From positions 124,001 to 188,000 of the forward strand of contig NZ_JAICCF010000004.1 of the NCBI RefSeq assembly GCF_019492185.1: a stretch of DNA of 64,000 nucleotides, in the 5' to 3' direction. Shown one piece after another: positions 27,975 to 36,998 of the stretch. Position 1 is the stretch's first letter. Each line of letters opens with the position of its first letter. Position numbers and translations under genes: made by a program. The DNA is from Chitinophaga rhizophila. Lineage in GTDB: Bacteria; Bacteroidota; Bacteroidia; Chitinophagales; Chitinophagaceae. Below the pieces are notes generated by a model. The model was not told the origin of the DNA. It made no database searches and saw only the letters and a program-made list of their open reading frames with translations.

Positions 27975-28940
27975 TTATTTCAGTTCCTGTATGGCCGCTG
28001 TTAATTTAGGAACCACTTCAAAGGCATCGCCGACTATACCATAGTCTGCTGCTTTAAAAAATGGCGCTTCTGGGTCCTTATTGATCACCACAATGACCTT
28101 ACTACCGTTTACGCCTGCCAGGTGCTGAATAGCCCCTGAAATGCCTATTGCAATGTATAGATTCGGGCGTACGGTAAGACCTGTCTGACCAACGTGTTCA
28201 TGATGGGGACGCCATCCGGTATCTGCAACAGGGCGGGAACAGGCTGTGGCTGCTCCCAGTGCTTTTGCCAGATCTTCCACAAGTCCCCAGTTTTCAGGTC
28301 CTTTTAGTCCTCTGCCACCACTTACCACAATCTCTGCCTCAGTCAGTGGAATTTCTCCGCTAACTGTTTCTGTACTGCTCACCTTTACTTTAAAATCTGC
28401 GTCGTTAACAGCAGGGGAGAAGGCAGCTACTGTAGCTTTTGCTGCTGTAGGTTCCAGCGCAAAAGTATTTGGCATAACAGCAATCACTTTTTTATCGGAA
28501 GTGATATTTACATTGGCAAATGCCTTGCCGGAAAATACGCTCTTCTTAACAACGAAACCATTACTGGTATCAGGTAGTGAAATGGCACCGGAAACAAAGC
28601 CGGCTTTCAGGCGTGCGGCCACTCTTGGCGCTACTGCCTTACCATCAAAATTGTGGGGAAATACAATGAGCTGTGCGCCTTCCTGCTCAACAGCTGCTGC
28701 AATAATCTTAGTGAATACGGAGCCTTCCACTTCATTCAGCCGGGCATCTGCCACGTGGAGTACTTTTGTTGCGCCATAGCTACCCAGGGCTTCCAGCTCT
28801 GCATTGTCTGCTGCACCAAGTACCAGTGCTGTCGCACTTACACCCAGCTGCTGTGCAACTTTAGCGCCATATTGTATTGCTTCAAATGCTACTTTCTTAA
28901 CCTTTCCGTGGGCCTGATCTGCGAATATTAAAACTGACAT
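27975..28940 (-). CDS. etfA: Electron transfer flavoprotein, alpha subunit
   Basis: 321 residues. The C-terminal FAD-binding signature is clear: SRPVADTGWRPHHEHVGQTG (about 235-254), then LYIAIGISGAIQHLAG and VINKDPEAPFFKAADYGIVGD. With EtfB it accepts electrons from acyl-CoA dehydrogenases and passes them to the quinone pool. It follows etfB by 57 bases on the same strand, forming an etfBA operon. Confidence 0.97.
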   Translation of the reverse strand: MSVLIFADQAHGKVKKVAFEAIQYGAKVAQQLGVSATALVLGAADNAELEALGSYGATKVLHVADARLNEVEGSVFTKIIAAAVEQEGAQLIVFPHNFDGKAVAPRVAARLKAGFVSGAISLPDTSNGFVVKKSVFSGKAFANVNITSDKKVIAVMPNTFALEPTAAKATVAAFSPAVNDADFKVKVSSTETVSGEIPLTEAEIVVSGGRGLKGPENWGLVEDLAKALGAATACSRPVADTGWRPHHEHVGQTGLTVRPNLYIAIGISGAIQHLAGVNGSKVIVVINKDPEAPFFKAADYGIVGDAFEVVPKLTAAIQELK

Positions 28941-28997
28941 GTTTGACGTAGAATTTAAGTGCTAAAAAATAGGGGAGAACTGCATCTGCAAATATGA

Positions 28998-29738
28998 CTA
29001 AATCACCTTTGCTTCGTCGTGCAGTAATTTCACCAGCTCGGCTACATTGTCCGGACTGATAAGCTTAACACCAGCTTTGGCCGGCGGCAGCTCAAAGCTG
29101 GTTACCGTGGTTAACGCTTCTGCAGCTACGGGTTCTACAACAGCCAATGGCTTGGTACGTGCAGCCATGATACCACGCATGCCAGGTATACGTTGTTCTG
29201 CCATTCCTTTCTGACAGGATACTACTACCGGAAGCGCCACTTTCACGATTTCCTCGCCACCTTCTATCTCTCGATTAATAGTTGCTTCCGTGCCACTCAG
29301 TTCAAACTTTGCAGCAATAGAAACATAAGGCATTTCCAGTAATTCAGCTACCATGCCGCCGATAGCTGCACCATTGTAATCAATGGTTTCCTTACCTGTA
29401 AATATCAGGTCATAACCCTGCTTGCGCGCATGCTCAGCAATCTGTGTAGCAATATAGAAACTATCCTGGCTGTCTGTGTTGATGCGGAATGCCTCATCTC
29501 CACCCAATGCCAGGGCTTTACGAATAATCGGCTCAGTGTCTGCGCCGCCAACGGTTACAAGATGAACGGTAGCGCCCAGCGTTTCTTTCAGTTCAAGGGC
29601 ACGAACCAGGGCATACCATTCATCGTAGGGGTTAATGATGAACTGTACACCCGCCTCATTGAATTTCGTGTTGTTGTCTGTGAAAGCTATTTTTGCAGTC
29701 GTGTCCGGAGTTTTACTAATACAAACTAAAATCTTCAT
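28998..29738 (-). CDS. etfB: Electron transfer flavoprotein, beta subunit
   Basis: 246 residues, beginning MKILVCISKTPDTTAKIAFT, with the family motifs INPYDEWYALVRALELKE (about 36-53), IFTGKETIDYNGAAIGGMVAELL (about 115-137, AMP-binding region) and PGMRGIMAARTKPL. First gene of the etfBA pair, divergent from the TPR gene with about 50 bases between the two starts. Confidence 0.97.
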   Translation of the reverse strand: MKILVCISKTPDTTAKIAFTDNNTKFNEAGVQFIINPYDEWYALVRALELKETLGATVHLVTVGGADTEPIIRKALALGGDEAFRINTDSQDSFYIATQIAEHARKQGYDLIFTGKETIDYNGAAIGGMVAELLEMPYVSIAAKFELSGTEATINREIEGGEEIVKVALPVVVSCQKGMAEQRIPGMRGIMAARTKPLAVVEPVAAEALTTVTSFELPPAKAGVKLISPDNVAELVKLLHDEAKVI

Positions 29739-29789
29739 GGCCTAAACTGTTTTATGTTTTAAAGCGGTATGAGCAAATATATTTAAATA

Positions 29790-30098
29790 ATGGATAGAAT
29801 AGCCAGGATAAAGGAATTTCTTAAAACCAGTCCGAATGACAGCTTCCTGAAGCATGCACTTGCGCTTGAGTACATCAAGCTGGGAGATGATGCCGGTGCC
29901 AGACAGCTGTTTGAAGAGTTACTGGCGTACGAACCAGGATATGTCGGTTCTTACTATCAGCTGGGCCGTCTGCTCGAAAGAGCCGGTCTTCAGGCAGAAG
30001 CCATCGCTGTATTTGAAAAAGGCATGCAGATGGCAAAAGCAGCCAATGACAAACATGCCTATAATGAATTGCAGGCTGCATTGGACGATCTGATTTAA
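29790..30098 (+). CDS. Small tetratricopeptide-repeat protein
   Basis: 102 residues containing about two and a half TPR units (DSFLKHALALEYIKLGDDAGA, YEPGYVGSYYQLGRLLERAG, AIAVFEKGMQMAKAANDKHA). No signal peptide or enzymatic domain, so probably a cytoplasmic protein-protein adaptor. The gene ends 15 bases before tilS on the same strand and probably shares its transcript. Small TPR proteins beside tilS are frequent in Bacteroidota, but no specific role is known to me. Confidence 0.9.
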   Translation: MDRIARIKEFLKTSPNDSFLKHALALEYIKLGDDAGARQLFEELLAYEPGYVGSYYQLGRLLERAGLQAEAIAVFEKGMQMAKAANDKHAYNELQAALDDLI

Positions 30099-30113
30099 CT
30101 TAACTTTCAGCTA

Positions 30114-31451
30114 ATGGATTTACTGACAGATTTTAAAGCATTTATTGATAAGGAGAAACTCTTCTCTGCAGATCAGCCCCTTTTGCTGGCTGTCAGCGGG
30201 GGCGTAGACTCTGTAGTAATGGCATGCCTGTGCAAGGCCGCCGGCCTTCACTTCGTTATCGCGCACTGTAATTTTCAGCTCAGAGCCGAAGAGTCAACGC
30301 GTGATGAAACCTTTGTAAGCAGCCTCGCAGAACGTCTACAGGTTCCTTTCTGTCACACACGATTTGATACTGCTTCCTATGCTGAACTAAACCGTGTATC
30401 CATTCAGGTGGCAGCCAGAGAGCTACGCTATAAGTGGCTGGAAGAAACGCGTGCAGCACAGTCATGCAGTTGTATTCTCACTGCCCATCATATGCAGGAC
30501 AATGTGGAAACTGTACTGATGAATCTCGTTAAAGGCACCGGTATCTCCGGTCTGCACGGCATTCTTCCTGCGCAGGGTAAACTGCGCCGTCCCTTACTCT
30601 TCGCACAAAAAGATCAGCTGCTTGCCTATGCACAACAACATGCTATCGCCTATGTAGAAGACAGCTCCAATGTCACTGTTAAATATACCCGTAATTTCTT
30701 CCGCCATAAGGTGATCCCCGTCATGCAGGAAGCTAATCCTGGTATTGTTCCTAACATAGCCGCCAGCATAGACCGCTTCCGCGAAGCAGAAATACTGTAT
30801 CAGCAGGCGCTGGAAAAGCATGTCCGCAGACTCTTAGTGCAAAAGGGAAACATGTATATGATCTCTGTACTGAAGCTACAGAAGACCACTCCTATGCAGA
30901 CTGTCGCCTGGGAGATATTCCGGCAGTACGGCTGTACAGCCGCACAATTGCCTCAAGTGCTTGAATTACTGGATAGCAGTTCTGGAAGGATGGTGGAAAC
31001 AACTACCCACCGTTTTATCCGTGACAGACAATGGTTGCTGATTACGCCGCTTGTGGAGGAAGAATCGCCTGTGATTGTAATAGAGAAAGACAGAAGTGTA
31101 GTACCTACTGCCAATGGTGTGTTACGCATCAGAACTGTACTCAGGAAGGAATATACAACAATTCCAACTGCTGCAACCATCGCTTGCCTGGACAAAGCAG
31201 CACTGCAATACCCGCTACTACTGCGCAGATGGAAGCAGGGAGACTATTTCTATCCGCTGGGTATGCGTAAGAAGAAAAAACTGAGCAGATTCTTTATTGA
31301 TCAGAAGTTATCCGTTCCTCAGAAGGAAAATGTGTGGGTACTGGAATCTGCAAAGCGCATTGTCTGGATAGTAGGTCTGCGCATAGACGACAGATATAAG
31401 ATCACGCCGCAAACTAACGAATTGCTAACAATAGAGTGGGAGGCTTTGTAA
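30114..31451 (+). CDS. tilS: tRNA(Ile)-lysidine synthase
   Basis: 445 residues. The PP-loop ATPase motif SGGVDS is at residues 28-33. A conserved AHCNFQLRAEES block (about 46-57) and LTAHHMQDNVETVLMNL (about 122-138) follow, then a C-terminal TilS domain ending with RWKQGDYFYPLGMRKKKKLSRFFID. It converts C34 of the CAU-anticodon tRNA-Ile to lysidine, essential for reading AUA codons. Second gene of a two-gene transcript with the TPR protein. Confidence 0.96.
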   Translation: MDLLTDFKAFIDKEKLFSADQPLLLAVSGGVDSVVMACLCKAAGLHFVIAHCNFQLRAEESTRDETFVSSLAERLQVPFCHTRFDTASYAELNRVSIQVAARELRYKWLEETRAAQSCSCILTAHHMQDNVETVLMNLVKGTGISGLHGILPAQGKLRRPLLFAQKDQLLAYAQQHAIAYVEDSSNVTVKYTRNFFRHKVIPVMQEANPGIVPNIAASIDRFREAEILYQQALEKHVRRLLVQKGNMYMISVLKLQKTTPMQTVAWEIFRQYGCTAAQLPQVLELLDSSSGRMVETTTHRFIRDRQWLLITPLVEEESPVIVIEKDRSVVPTANGVLRIRTVLRKEYTTIPTAATIACLDKAALQYPLLLRRWKQGDYFYPLGMRKKKKLSRFFIDQKLSVPQKENVWVLESAKRIVWIVGLRIDDRYKITPQTNELLTIEWEAL

Positions 31452-31465
31452 GCCCCCACTTTACT
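31435..31465 (+). terminator. Terminator overlapping the 3' end of tilS
   Basis: Hairpin AGTGGGAGGCTT / AAGCCCCCACT (one bulged A), followed by TTTACTT. The stem includes the last tilS codons; it lies between two convergent genes and may serve both. Confidence 0.65.
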
Positions 31466-31913
31466 TAAAATTATTGATCAGGCTATTGAACTCAGGAAAT
31501 GAGTGTTTCTTCAGACAAAAGTCATAGAAATGCTGCGCTGAAGACAGGTACTCTTCGTAAGTAAATGGCTTAACCATATAAGACAACGCACCCAATTGCT
31601 GACATTCATGCATTTCTATCACGTTCAGTGAAGAAGAAAATATAATCACCGGTATATCCTTGTAGGCATCAAGACTTTTCAATTCACGCAGCGTCTGCGT
31701 ACCGCTAAGTCTTGGCATATTCAGGTCAAGGACGACCAGTGATGGCATGACGCCTTTTTTACGGTGTATTTCCGATAGGTAGTCCAGCACTTTTTCTCCA
31801 TCTTCTACCAAAAGAGGTACCTCCGGCAGATTTATCGCGTTAAAGGCATCCTGCATAATGAAACGGTCCTCAAGATCGTCATCCGCCAGCAATATCTTCA
31901 CAGTATTATCCAT
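31461..31913 (-). CDS. Single-domain response regulator (Rcp1-like)
   Basis: 150 residues, a receiver domain only. Acidic pocket ADDDLEDR (about 10-17), phosphoacceptor Asp63 in VVLDLNMPRLSG, Ser/Thr switch in VIIFSSSLN and Lys in YMVKPFTYEEY. There is no output domain, so it probably passes phosphate or acts by protein contact. Last gene of the stressosome-like operon, 48 bases after the histidine kinase gene, which is its likely partner. Confidence 0.93.
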   Translation of the reverse strand: MDNTVKILLADDDLEDRFIMQDAFNAINLPEVPLLVEDGEKVLDYLSEIHRKKGVMPSLVVLDLNMPRLSGTQTLRELKSLDAYKDIPVIIFSSSLNVIEMHECQQLGALSYMVKPFTYEEYLSSAQHFYDFCLKKHSFPEFNSLINNFK

Positions 31914-31961
31914 AACTGATAAATTCTTTCTTTAATTTGAAAAACCAAATATTCCTGCCAG

Positions 31962-33581
31962 CTACGCAACGGGTGGCAGTGTTACAATAAATTTCGCTCC
32001 GATCCCTGGCTGACTGCTCGCGGTAATACTACCATTGTGCAAGTCAACAATCTTCTTACACATTGCGAGTCCTATACCGGTACCCGCATACTTTTCGCGC
32101 GAATGTAATCGTTGAAATAAGCTGAACATCTTATCCAGGTATTTCTCTTCAAAGCCAACTCCGTTGTCTTCAAAGATCAGCTGGATCTGTTGTTCTGCAT
32201 TTTCCTTCGCGTAGACCTTCACAACCGGTGATCGCTGCTCATCCGAGAACTTGATTGCATTCGACAACAGGTTCTGAAATAATTGCCGCATCTGCATTGG
32301 ATAAACGGATAAAACAGGTAATGAGATTACCTCTACCCGCGCATGTTTGGCTTTAATAGCCAGGTCCAGATCATTCATTGCTTCTGATGCAATGATGTTC
32401 AGGTCTGTCTTCACCAGATGCAGGTTTTCCCTGTAAATACGCGAGAAGTTCAACAGGTCATGGATCAGCTGCGTCATTCGCTGGCTGGCACTCATCATAT
32501 TGCCGAAATAGAGCTTTCCTCTTTCATCAGTCTGTTCTGCATAGTGCTTATTGAGGTAATCGCTGTAAAATACGATCTTCCGCAAAGGCTCCTGCAGATC
32601 ATGAGAGGCCGCATATGCGAACTGCTCCAGCTCCTGGTTGCTCCGGTTCAGTTCCTTTACCTTCTCTTCCAACAGCAGTTTTGTTTCCTGCAGTTCTTTG
32701 TTGTCCCGGAGGGTTTGCTCCATCACTTTATGGGCATGGATATCTACCATAGAGCCGGTCCAGTAGCTGATATTGGCAGTTTCAGACATCACAGGCGTAA
32801 GTGACACCAGGTGCCAGATAAATTCACCCGTATGCTGATTCCGCAGCTCCATTTCCCGTTTAAATGGCTTTCTTTCTGCCACATGTTGCCACCAGAACTC
32901 CCACGCTATAGAAAATTCCTCTTCACGCAGAATCGGCTTCCACTTGTTTTCATTTAACTGATGTGCGTCATATCCGGTGAAGGATTGCAGCCAGCTATTT
33001 GAATACAGTATCTCGCCTTCGTCATTCAGAGAAAATATCATCAGCGGCAGGGCGTTTGTTACTTCGCGGTACTGCGTTTCACTGTCTTTCAGCTTCTCTG
33101 CCAGTTCATGCAGCTGTTTGTTCTTCCGTTTGATCTCGTCGTACGGAGATAGCGGCTGTTCTACGCTAAACGCCGATATCCACTGTTCAATACGACTGCT
33201 GATAATCTTGTGTGAGCCTGGTATTTTAAACTCCAGCGTTATTTCTACACCTTTATCTGTTCTGTCCAGTGTAAACTGGTCTACCAGTTTCCGGGCATAC
33301 ACCAGGTTTTCGTTGATCTTCTCAGTAAGGTTGACGTTACGGTCGAATACCTTTGCTATGAGGAATTTCTCCGGATCCTTGATATCGGCACGAATACCGA
33401 GTACCAGCGCTGCGTTGTAACCGTACTCAATCACATGCCTGGCTACTTCCGACACTGCGGTTGCAAAAGTAGTTTGTGCTGCCAGTGACAATCCTGCCAG
33501 TTCTCCCAGCTTCATAGTCCGTTTGTGTACCAGCACCAGGTCCATATCAGTTTCCAGCGTAATCCGGGTGATTTCCTGCAT
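31962..33581 (-). CDS. PAS-domain sensor histidine kinase with RsbT-like N-terminal domain
   Basis: 539 residues, no membrane segments. Residues 1-140 resemble an anti-sigma-factor/RsbT-type ATPase fold (TAVSEVARHVIEYG about 42-55, ITLEFKIPG). A PAS/PAC region spans about 170-290 (TNALPLMIFSLNDEGEILYSNSWL; PAC ends YWTGSMVDI). A coiled coil is followed by HisKA with the phospho-His in AASHDLQEPLRKI (about 320-335), and HATPase_c with N box NLLSNAIKF, G1 DNGVGFEE and G2 GTGIGLAM. It probably autophosphorylates and transfers to the response regulator encoded next. Starts 5 bases after the RsbX-like gene, so translation is likely coupled. Confidence 0.9.
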   Translation of the reverse strand: MQEITRITLETDMDLVLVHKRTMKLGELAGLSLAAQTTFATAVSEVARHVIEYGYNAALVLGIRADIKDPEKFLIAKVFDRNVNLTEKINENLVYARKLVDQFTLDRTDKGVEITLEFKIPGSHKIISSRIEQWISAFSVEQPLSPYDEIKRKNKQLHELAEKLKDSETQYREVTNALPLMIFSLNDEGEILYSNSWLQSFTGYDAHQLNENKWKPILREEEFSIAWEFWWQHVAERKPFKREMELRNQHTGEFIWHLVSLTPVMSETANISYWTGSMVDIHAHKVMEQTLRDNKELQETKLLLEEKVKELNRSNQELEQFAYAASHDLQEPLRKIVFYSDYLNKHYAEQTDERGKLYFGNMMSASQRMTQLIHDLLNFSRIYRENLHLVKTDLNIIASEAMNDLDLAIKAKHARVEVISLPVLSVYPMQMRQLFQNLLSNAIKFSDEQRSPVVKVYAKENAEQQIQLIFEDNGVGFEEKYLDKMFSLFQRLHSREKYAGTGIGLAMCKKIVDLHNGSITASSQPGIGAKFIVTLPPVA

Positions 33582-33586
33582 TGTGT

Positions 33587-34612
33587 TTATTTTACTTTAA
33601 CAATCACTACAGACATGTCATCGGTCTTGCGCGCATTATCCTTATAAATAGCGGCGGCAAGTATGGACATGTCATACCTGAAAATTCCGGGATAGCGCAT
33701 CATTTCCCAGCGTGTTTTGATTCCATCAGAACACATAATCAGTATTTGCTCTTTTCCTGGTCCATGTTCAACTTCCTGTTCGTTCATGGTTCGTGGCAGG
33801 TTATGGCCGATGATACCATTATACGGAAGATAAGTTTTGGACGCTGCTGCAGTCCACATCCGCGTATGGATATTACCCACGCCGCATAACCGCCATTTCC
33901 TTAAGCGGTAGTTATAAATGGCGATTGAGCCTACCAGTCCGCGTGTACGTTTGACATCTTCATTGATCTGTCTCAGTACTTCTCCCAGATCGGGCAGGAG
34001 GCAATACCGGAAAGAGCTGATTGCCGCAGTTACAGCCTTATTGGCTTCAATGCCGTGACCAAGTCCATCACCAAGAAATATGCGGATACCTGCTTTATCA
34101 GGATTAATGAAAAAACCGTCTCCGCATACTTTCTCGCCTGGTTTTGGTACCAGTAATGTTCTTATTTCAGGCCCCGGTTTCGGAGGGTATTGCTCCGCAG
34201 GTTTAATGTAGAACCTGGATAACAGGATGGTACCCCAGCCTTTAACGGAGTAAATCTGAAGAAAGTCAGATAACCGCTTGATGGCTCCCAATCCCTGTCC
34301 AAGTGTTTTGGAAGTAGACATGCCGTCCTGCATCATACGTGCAAGCTCCGTGATTCCCGGTCCGCTGTCAATTGCGATGATCTCAATCGCTGGTTGTGGC
34401 TGATCTGTGAGCATTACCAGTACCTCTCCGGTACCAGCATGTTTAATGATGTTAGACCCTATTTCAGCTACGACGATATCAATCTCCGCAACTTTCTTTT
34501 CAGGCAGACCGCATTGTATAGAAAGACGGTGCACTTCACGTTTTAATAGGGACAGATAACTTCTGTCTTCTATGTTAAAACTGATCTGCCGTCCGGTTAT
34601 CCATTCTTCCAT
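33587..34612 (-). CDS. Fused RsbT-like ATPase and RsbX/SpoIIE-type PP2C phosphatase
   Basis: 341 residues. The N-terminal half (about 1-135) is a serine-kinase/anti-sigma HATPase domain with VAEIGSNIIKHA (about 49-60), DSGPGI (about 86-91) and GQGLGAIKRL. The C-terminal half (about 145-341) is a PP2C phosphatase of RsbX/SpoIIE type: FLGDGLGHGIEANKA (about 180-194), metal Asp in MCSDGIKTRW and DDMSVVIVKVK at the end. In sigma-B systems RsbX dephosphorylates RsbR and RsbS to reset the stressosome. The gene overlaps the end of rsbT by 16 bases. Stand-alone rsbT plus this fused ATPase gives two RsbT-like domains in one operon. Confidence 0.9.
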   Translation of the reverse strand: MEEWITGRQISFNIEDRSYLSLLKREVHRLSIQCGLPEKKVAEIDIVVAEIGSNIIKHAGTGEVLVMLTDQPQPAIEIIAIDSGPGITELARMMQDGMSTSKTLGQGLGAIKRLSDFLQIYSVKGWGTILLSRFYIKPAEQYPPKPGPEIRTLLVPKPGEKVCGDGFFINPDKAGIRIFLGDGLGHGIEANKAVTAAISSFRYCLLPDLGEVLRQINEDVKRTRGLVGSIAIYNYRLRKWRLCGVGNIHTRMWTAAASKTYLPYNGIIGHNLPRTMNEQEVEHGPGKEQILIMCSDGIKTRWEMMRYPGIFRYDMSILAAAIYKDNARKTDDMSVVIVKVK

Positions 34613-35007
34613 TTAGTTATAGTAATGGTAGTTCCTTTACCCACCGTACTTTTAATATCAAATTCACTCACAAGACGCTTTGCACCCGGTAATCCAAGTC
34701 CAAGACTTTTGCCCGTAGAAAAGCCGTCTTTCATAGCCTGTTCTATATTGGAAATACCAGGGCCTTTGTCTGAAAAGGTGACACGGACACCATTTTGTCG
34801 CTGACCGTTAACTATTTCAATGAGGGCAGTACCTTCTCCGGCATAGCGGAGCATATTTCTGGAAAGTTCGCTGGCTGCTGTAATCAGTTTTGTCTGGTTG
34901 ACCAGTCCCATGCCAATTTTGACAGCATACTCCTTCAACCTGTTTCTGAATAACACCATGTCCAACTCTTTCGCAATGCGGATATTATCGCTGGATAGTA
35001 CTATCAT
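34597..35007 (-). CDS. rsbT: RsbT-type serine/threonine protein kinase (anti-sigma-factor fold)
   Basis: 136 residues, one HATPase_c domain with N box AASELSRNMLRYA (about 45-57), G1 DKGPGISN (about 79-86) and G2 GLGLPGAKRL (about 100-109). RsbT phosphorylates RsbS and RsbR to leave the stressosome and then activates a partner phosphatase. Start overlaps the rsbS stop by 4 bases (ATGA), so translation is coupled. Recognition is from motifs and operon order RsbR-RsbS-RsbT. Confidence 0.92.
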   Translation of the reverse strand: MIVLSSDNIRIAKELDMVLFRNRLKEYAVKIGMGLVNQTKLITAASELSRNMLRYAGEGTALIEIVNGQRQNGVRVTFSDKGPGISNIEQAMKDGFSTGKSLGLGLPGAKRLVSEFDIKSTVGKGTTITITKWKNG

Positions 35008-35390
35008 TCCTCAGGTTCTTCTTCTTCGGTGACTTGTATTTTTTGCTGAAGCAGTTCCATCCCTTTTTCGACATTCAATGCCGTCTGTACTCCTTTTAAT
35101 GGTAACCCCAGTTCTACCAATGTGATCGCAACCGCAGGCTGCATACCCACAATAACAGTTTCTGCGTCAAGTATTTTGCTCATGCCTGCAATGTTACCCA
35201 GTATTCTTCCCATGAAAGAATCGACGATAGACACTGCAGATATATCAATCAATACCCCCCTGGCACCGGTCTTACTAACCGCCTGCACCAGATCAGACTC
35301 CAGATTCAGCGCCAGTCTGTCGTACAGGTCCACCTGAATGGCAACCATCAGGAAATGGCCAATTTTCAGAATAGGTATTTTATCCATCAA
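35004..35390 (-). CDS. rsbS: RsbS-type STAS domain protein
   Basis: 128 residues, a single STAS domain. Phosphorylatable Ser58 sits in ISAVSIVDSFMGR, equivalent to B. subtilis RsbS Ser59. RsbS forms the stressosome core with RsbR and holds RsbT until phosphorylated. The C-terminal tail is acidic (EEEEPEE). Nine bases downstream of rsbR and overlapping rsbT by 4 bases. Confidence 0.93.
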   Translation of the reverse strand: MMDKIPILKIGHFLMVAIQVDLYDRLALNLESDLVQAVSKTGARGVLIDISAVSIVDSFMGRILGNIAGMSKILDAETVIVGMQPAVAITLVELGLPLKGVQTALNVEKGMELLQQKIQVTEEEEPEE

Positions 35391-35399
35391 TTCGTTCTT

Positions 35400-36254
35400 T
35401 TATTTAACCGCTGATTTTCTAACTTCCAGTTGCAACAGGGAATACGCATGCCTTAGCGCGCTTGCCAATGTAGCTTTAGTGATAATACCGGAGAGATCTA
35501 TTCCAAGATGTACAATTGTCTGAGCAATCTCAGGACGTATGCCACTGATAATACATTCTGCTCCCATCAGACGGGTTGCACTGACAGTTTTGATAAGGTG
35601 CTGGGCCACAAGGGAATCAACAGCCGGAACGCCGGAAATATCCAGTATCGCTATATTACTTGATGTGTCAACAATTTCCTGTAATAAACTCTCCATTACT
35701 ACCTGTGTACGTGCACTATCCAGGGTACCAATAATCGGCATAGCCACAACGCCATCCCAGACACGTATAACAGGCGTAGAGATCTCTGCTATCTCATCAG
35801 TCTGCCGAAGAATTACTTCTTCTCTTCCTTTAATAAATGTTTCAAATGTAACAATCCCAAGGCTATCAATCAGTTTGCTGATCTTCAGACTCTCCTCCAG
35901 CAATTGTACAGGATCATTTTTGATCTCCTGCTGTAGTATTGACAGCAGGGCGTCCTTAAGACTAAATACGAACGTACCAGTCTCTCTTGGAGAATAACCT
36001 TGTTTTGCCCTTGATATAGAAATACCTTCCAGTGCTTCATGTACCGGTGTCAGCGCAATGGAATGTATATCATCCAGATTAACATCGCTCAACGCTTGTA
36101 GTAAAACATCTACAAGTTCTTCCGATTGAACCGTCAGCTCCTCGTTAGACATTAAGTCTTCCCGTAGAGAAAAATCCACTAATTGGTTCTTCATCCACAA
36201 TTCGAGGATCTGCTTTTTCCTTTTCTGTAAAATTTTTGCTGTGTCGAGCTTCAT
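35400..36254 (-). CDS. rsbR: RsbR-type stressosome sensor with C-terminal STAS domain
   Basis: 284 residues from the ATG at 36254 (MKLDTAKILQKRKKQI); the longer in-frame start would add 20 residues without homology. Residues 1-150 are a helical N-terminal sensor resembling the RsbRD-type domain (KQILELWMKNQ, FIKGREEVILRQ linker helix). The STAS domain (about 160-275) carries the two expected phosphorylation positions: Ser180 in GTLDSAR (Thr171 in B. subtilis RsbRA) and Ser214 in PAVDSLVAQ (Thr205). First gene of the stressosome operon. The signal sensed cannot be inferred; no heme or flavin motif is visible. Confidence 0.9.
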   Translation of the reverse strand: MKLDTAKILQKRKKQILELWMKNQLVDFSLREDLMSNEELTVQSEELVDVLLQALSDVNLDDIHSIALTPVHEALEGISISRAKQGYSPRETGTFVFSLKDALLSILQQEIKNDPVQLLEESLKISKLIDSLGIVTFETFIKGREEVILRQTDEIAEISTPVIRVWDGVVAMPIIGTLDSARTQVVMESLLQEIVDTSSNIAILDISGVPAVDSLVAQHLIKTVSATRLMGAECIISGIRPEIAQTIVHLGIDLSGIITKATLASALRHAYSLLQLEVRKSAVK

Positions 36255-36338
36255 GTGTGTGGCTTGTTTTGCTAAAATGGCGCATATTGTCCGCGCTACA
36301 CCTGCAAAAAACAAACCGGAAAAGGAAGAAGCCGCTGC

Positions 36339-36953
36339 CTACAGGCCGTTCAACAGCTGGTTGACGAAGTGTATGCCGATTTTTGGCTCAAAAATAAGTG
36401 GGAATAATAAGCCAAACACCGCCCCCCACAAATGCGCATCATGATTGATGCCGCTATGGGCCTGGCTGCGTGACATGTATATAGTATATCCCAGATATAT
36501 TACACCGTATAATATAGCTGGGAGCGGGAAGAAGAATACGTAAATCCTTGCCCATGGCTGAAACAAAATCGCCGCAAACACCACCGCAGATACCGCACCC
36601 GAAGCGCCGATTGTCTGATAACGGTAATTATTTCTGTGTTTCAGAAAAGTTGGCACGTCAGATAGTATCAGCGCCAGCACATAAAAAAGCAGGTAATATG
36701 CCTTACTATTAAAAACGGCTGTAAACGCACTTTCAATAAAATTGCCAAAGAAATAAAGGGTGAACATGTTAAACCCCAGGTGCATAAAGTCAGCATGTAC
36801 CAGCCCTGAAGTGACAAAACGGTAATACTGATTTTTCTCCTTTACCATATATGGCCACATGCTCAGGTCTCCCATACGCGTTTCATTATTAAATGATGTG
36901 ACGGAGACCACACAGGTAATGATGATAATTGCTAAGCTGATTGTAAATGCCAT
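36339..36953 (-). CDS. Rhomboid-family intramembrane serine protease
   Basis: 204 residues with about six membrane helices. Catalytic Ser in TIGASGAVSAV (GxSG, about 118-121) and catalytic His in HDAHLWGAVFGLLF near the end; the structural HLGFNMFTLYFFG (HxxxN) motif is at about 57-69. Cleaves membrane-protein substrates inside the inner membrane. Start is a good ATG followed by a hydrophobic helix. Probably not part of the stressosome operon, although it lies on the same strand 85 bases upstream of rsbR; it is downstream of rlmH by 45 bases. Confidence 0.93.
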   Translation of the reverse strand: MAFTISLAIIIITCVVSVTSFNNETRMGDLSMWPYMVKEKNQYYRFVTSGLVHADFMHLGFNMFTLYFFGNFIESAFTAVFNSKAYYLLFYVLALILSDVPTFLKHRNNYRYQTIGASGAVSAVVFAAILFQPWARIYVFFFPLPAILYGVIYLGYTIYMSRSQAHSGINHDAHLWGAVFGLLFPLIFEPKIGIHFVNQLLNGL

Positions 36954-36998
36954 GCTAACGGGTAATTTATATGTTGAAGATGTAATTATACTGATTTT

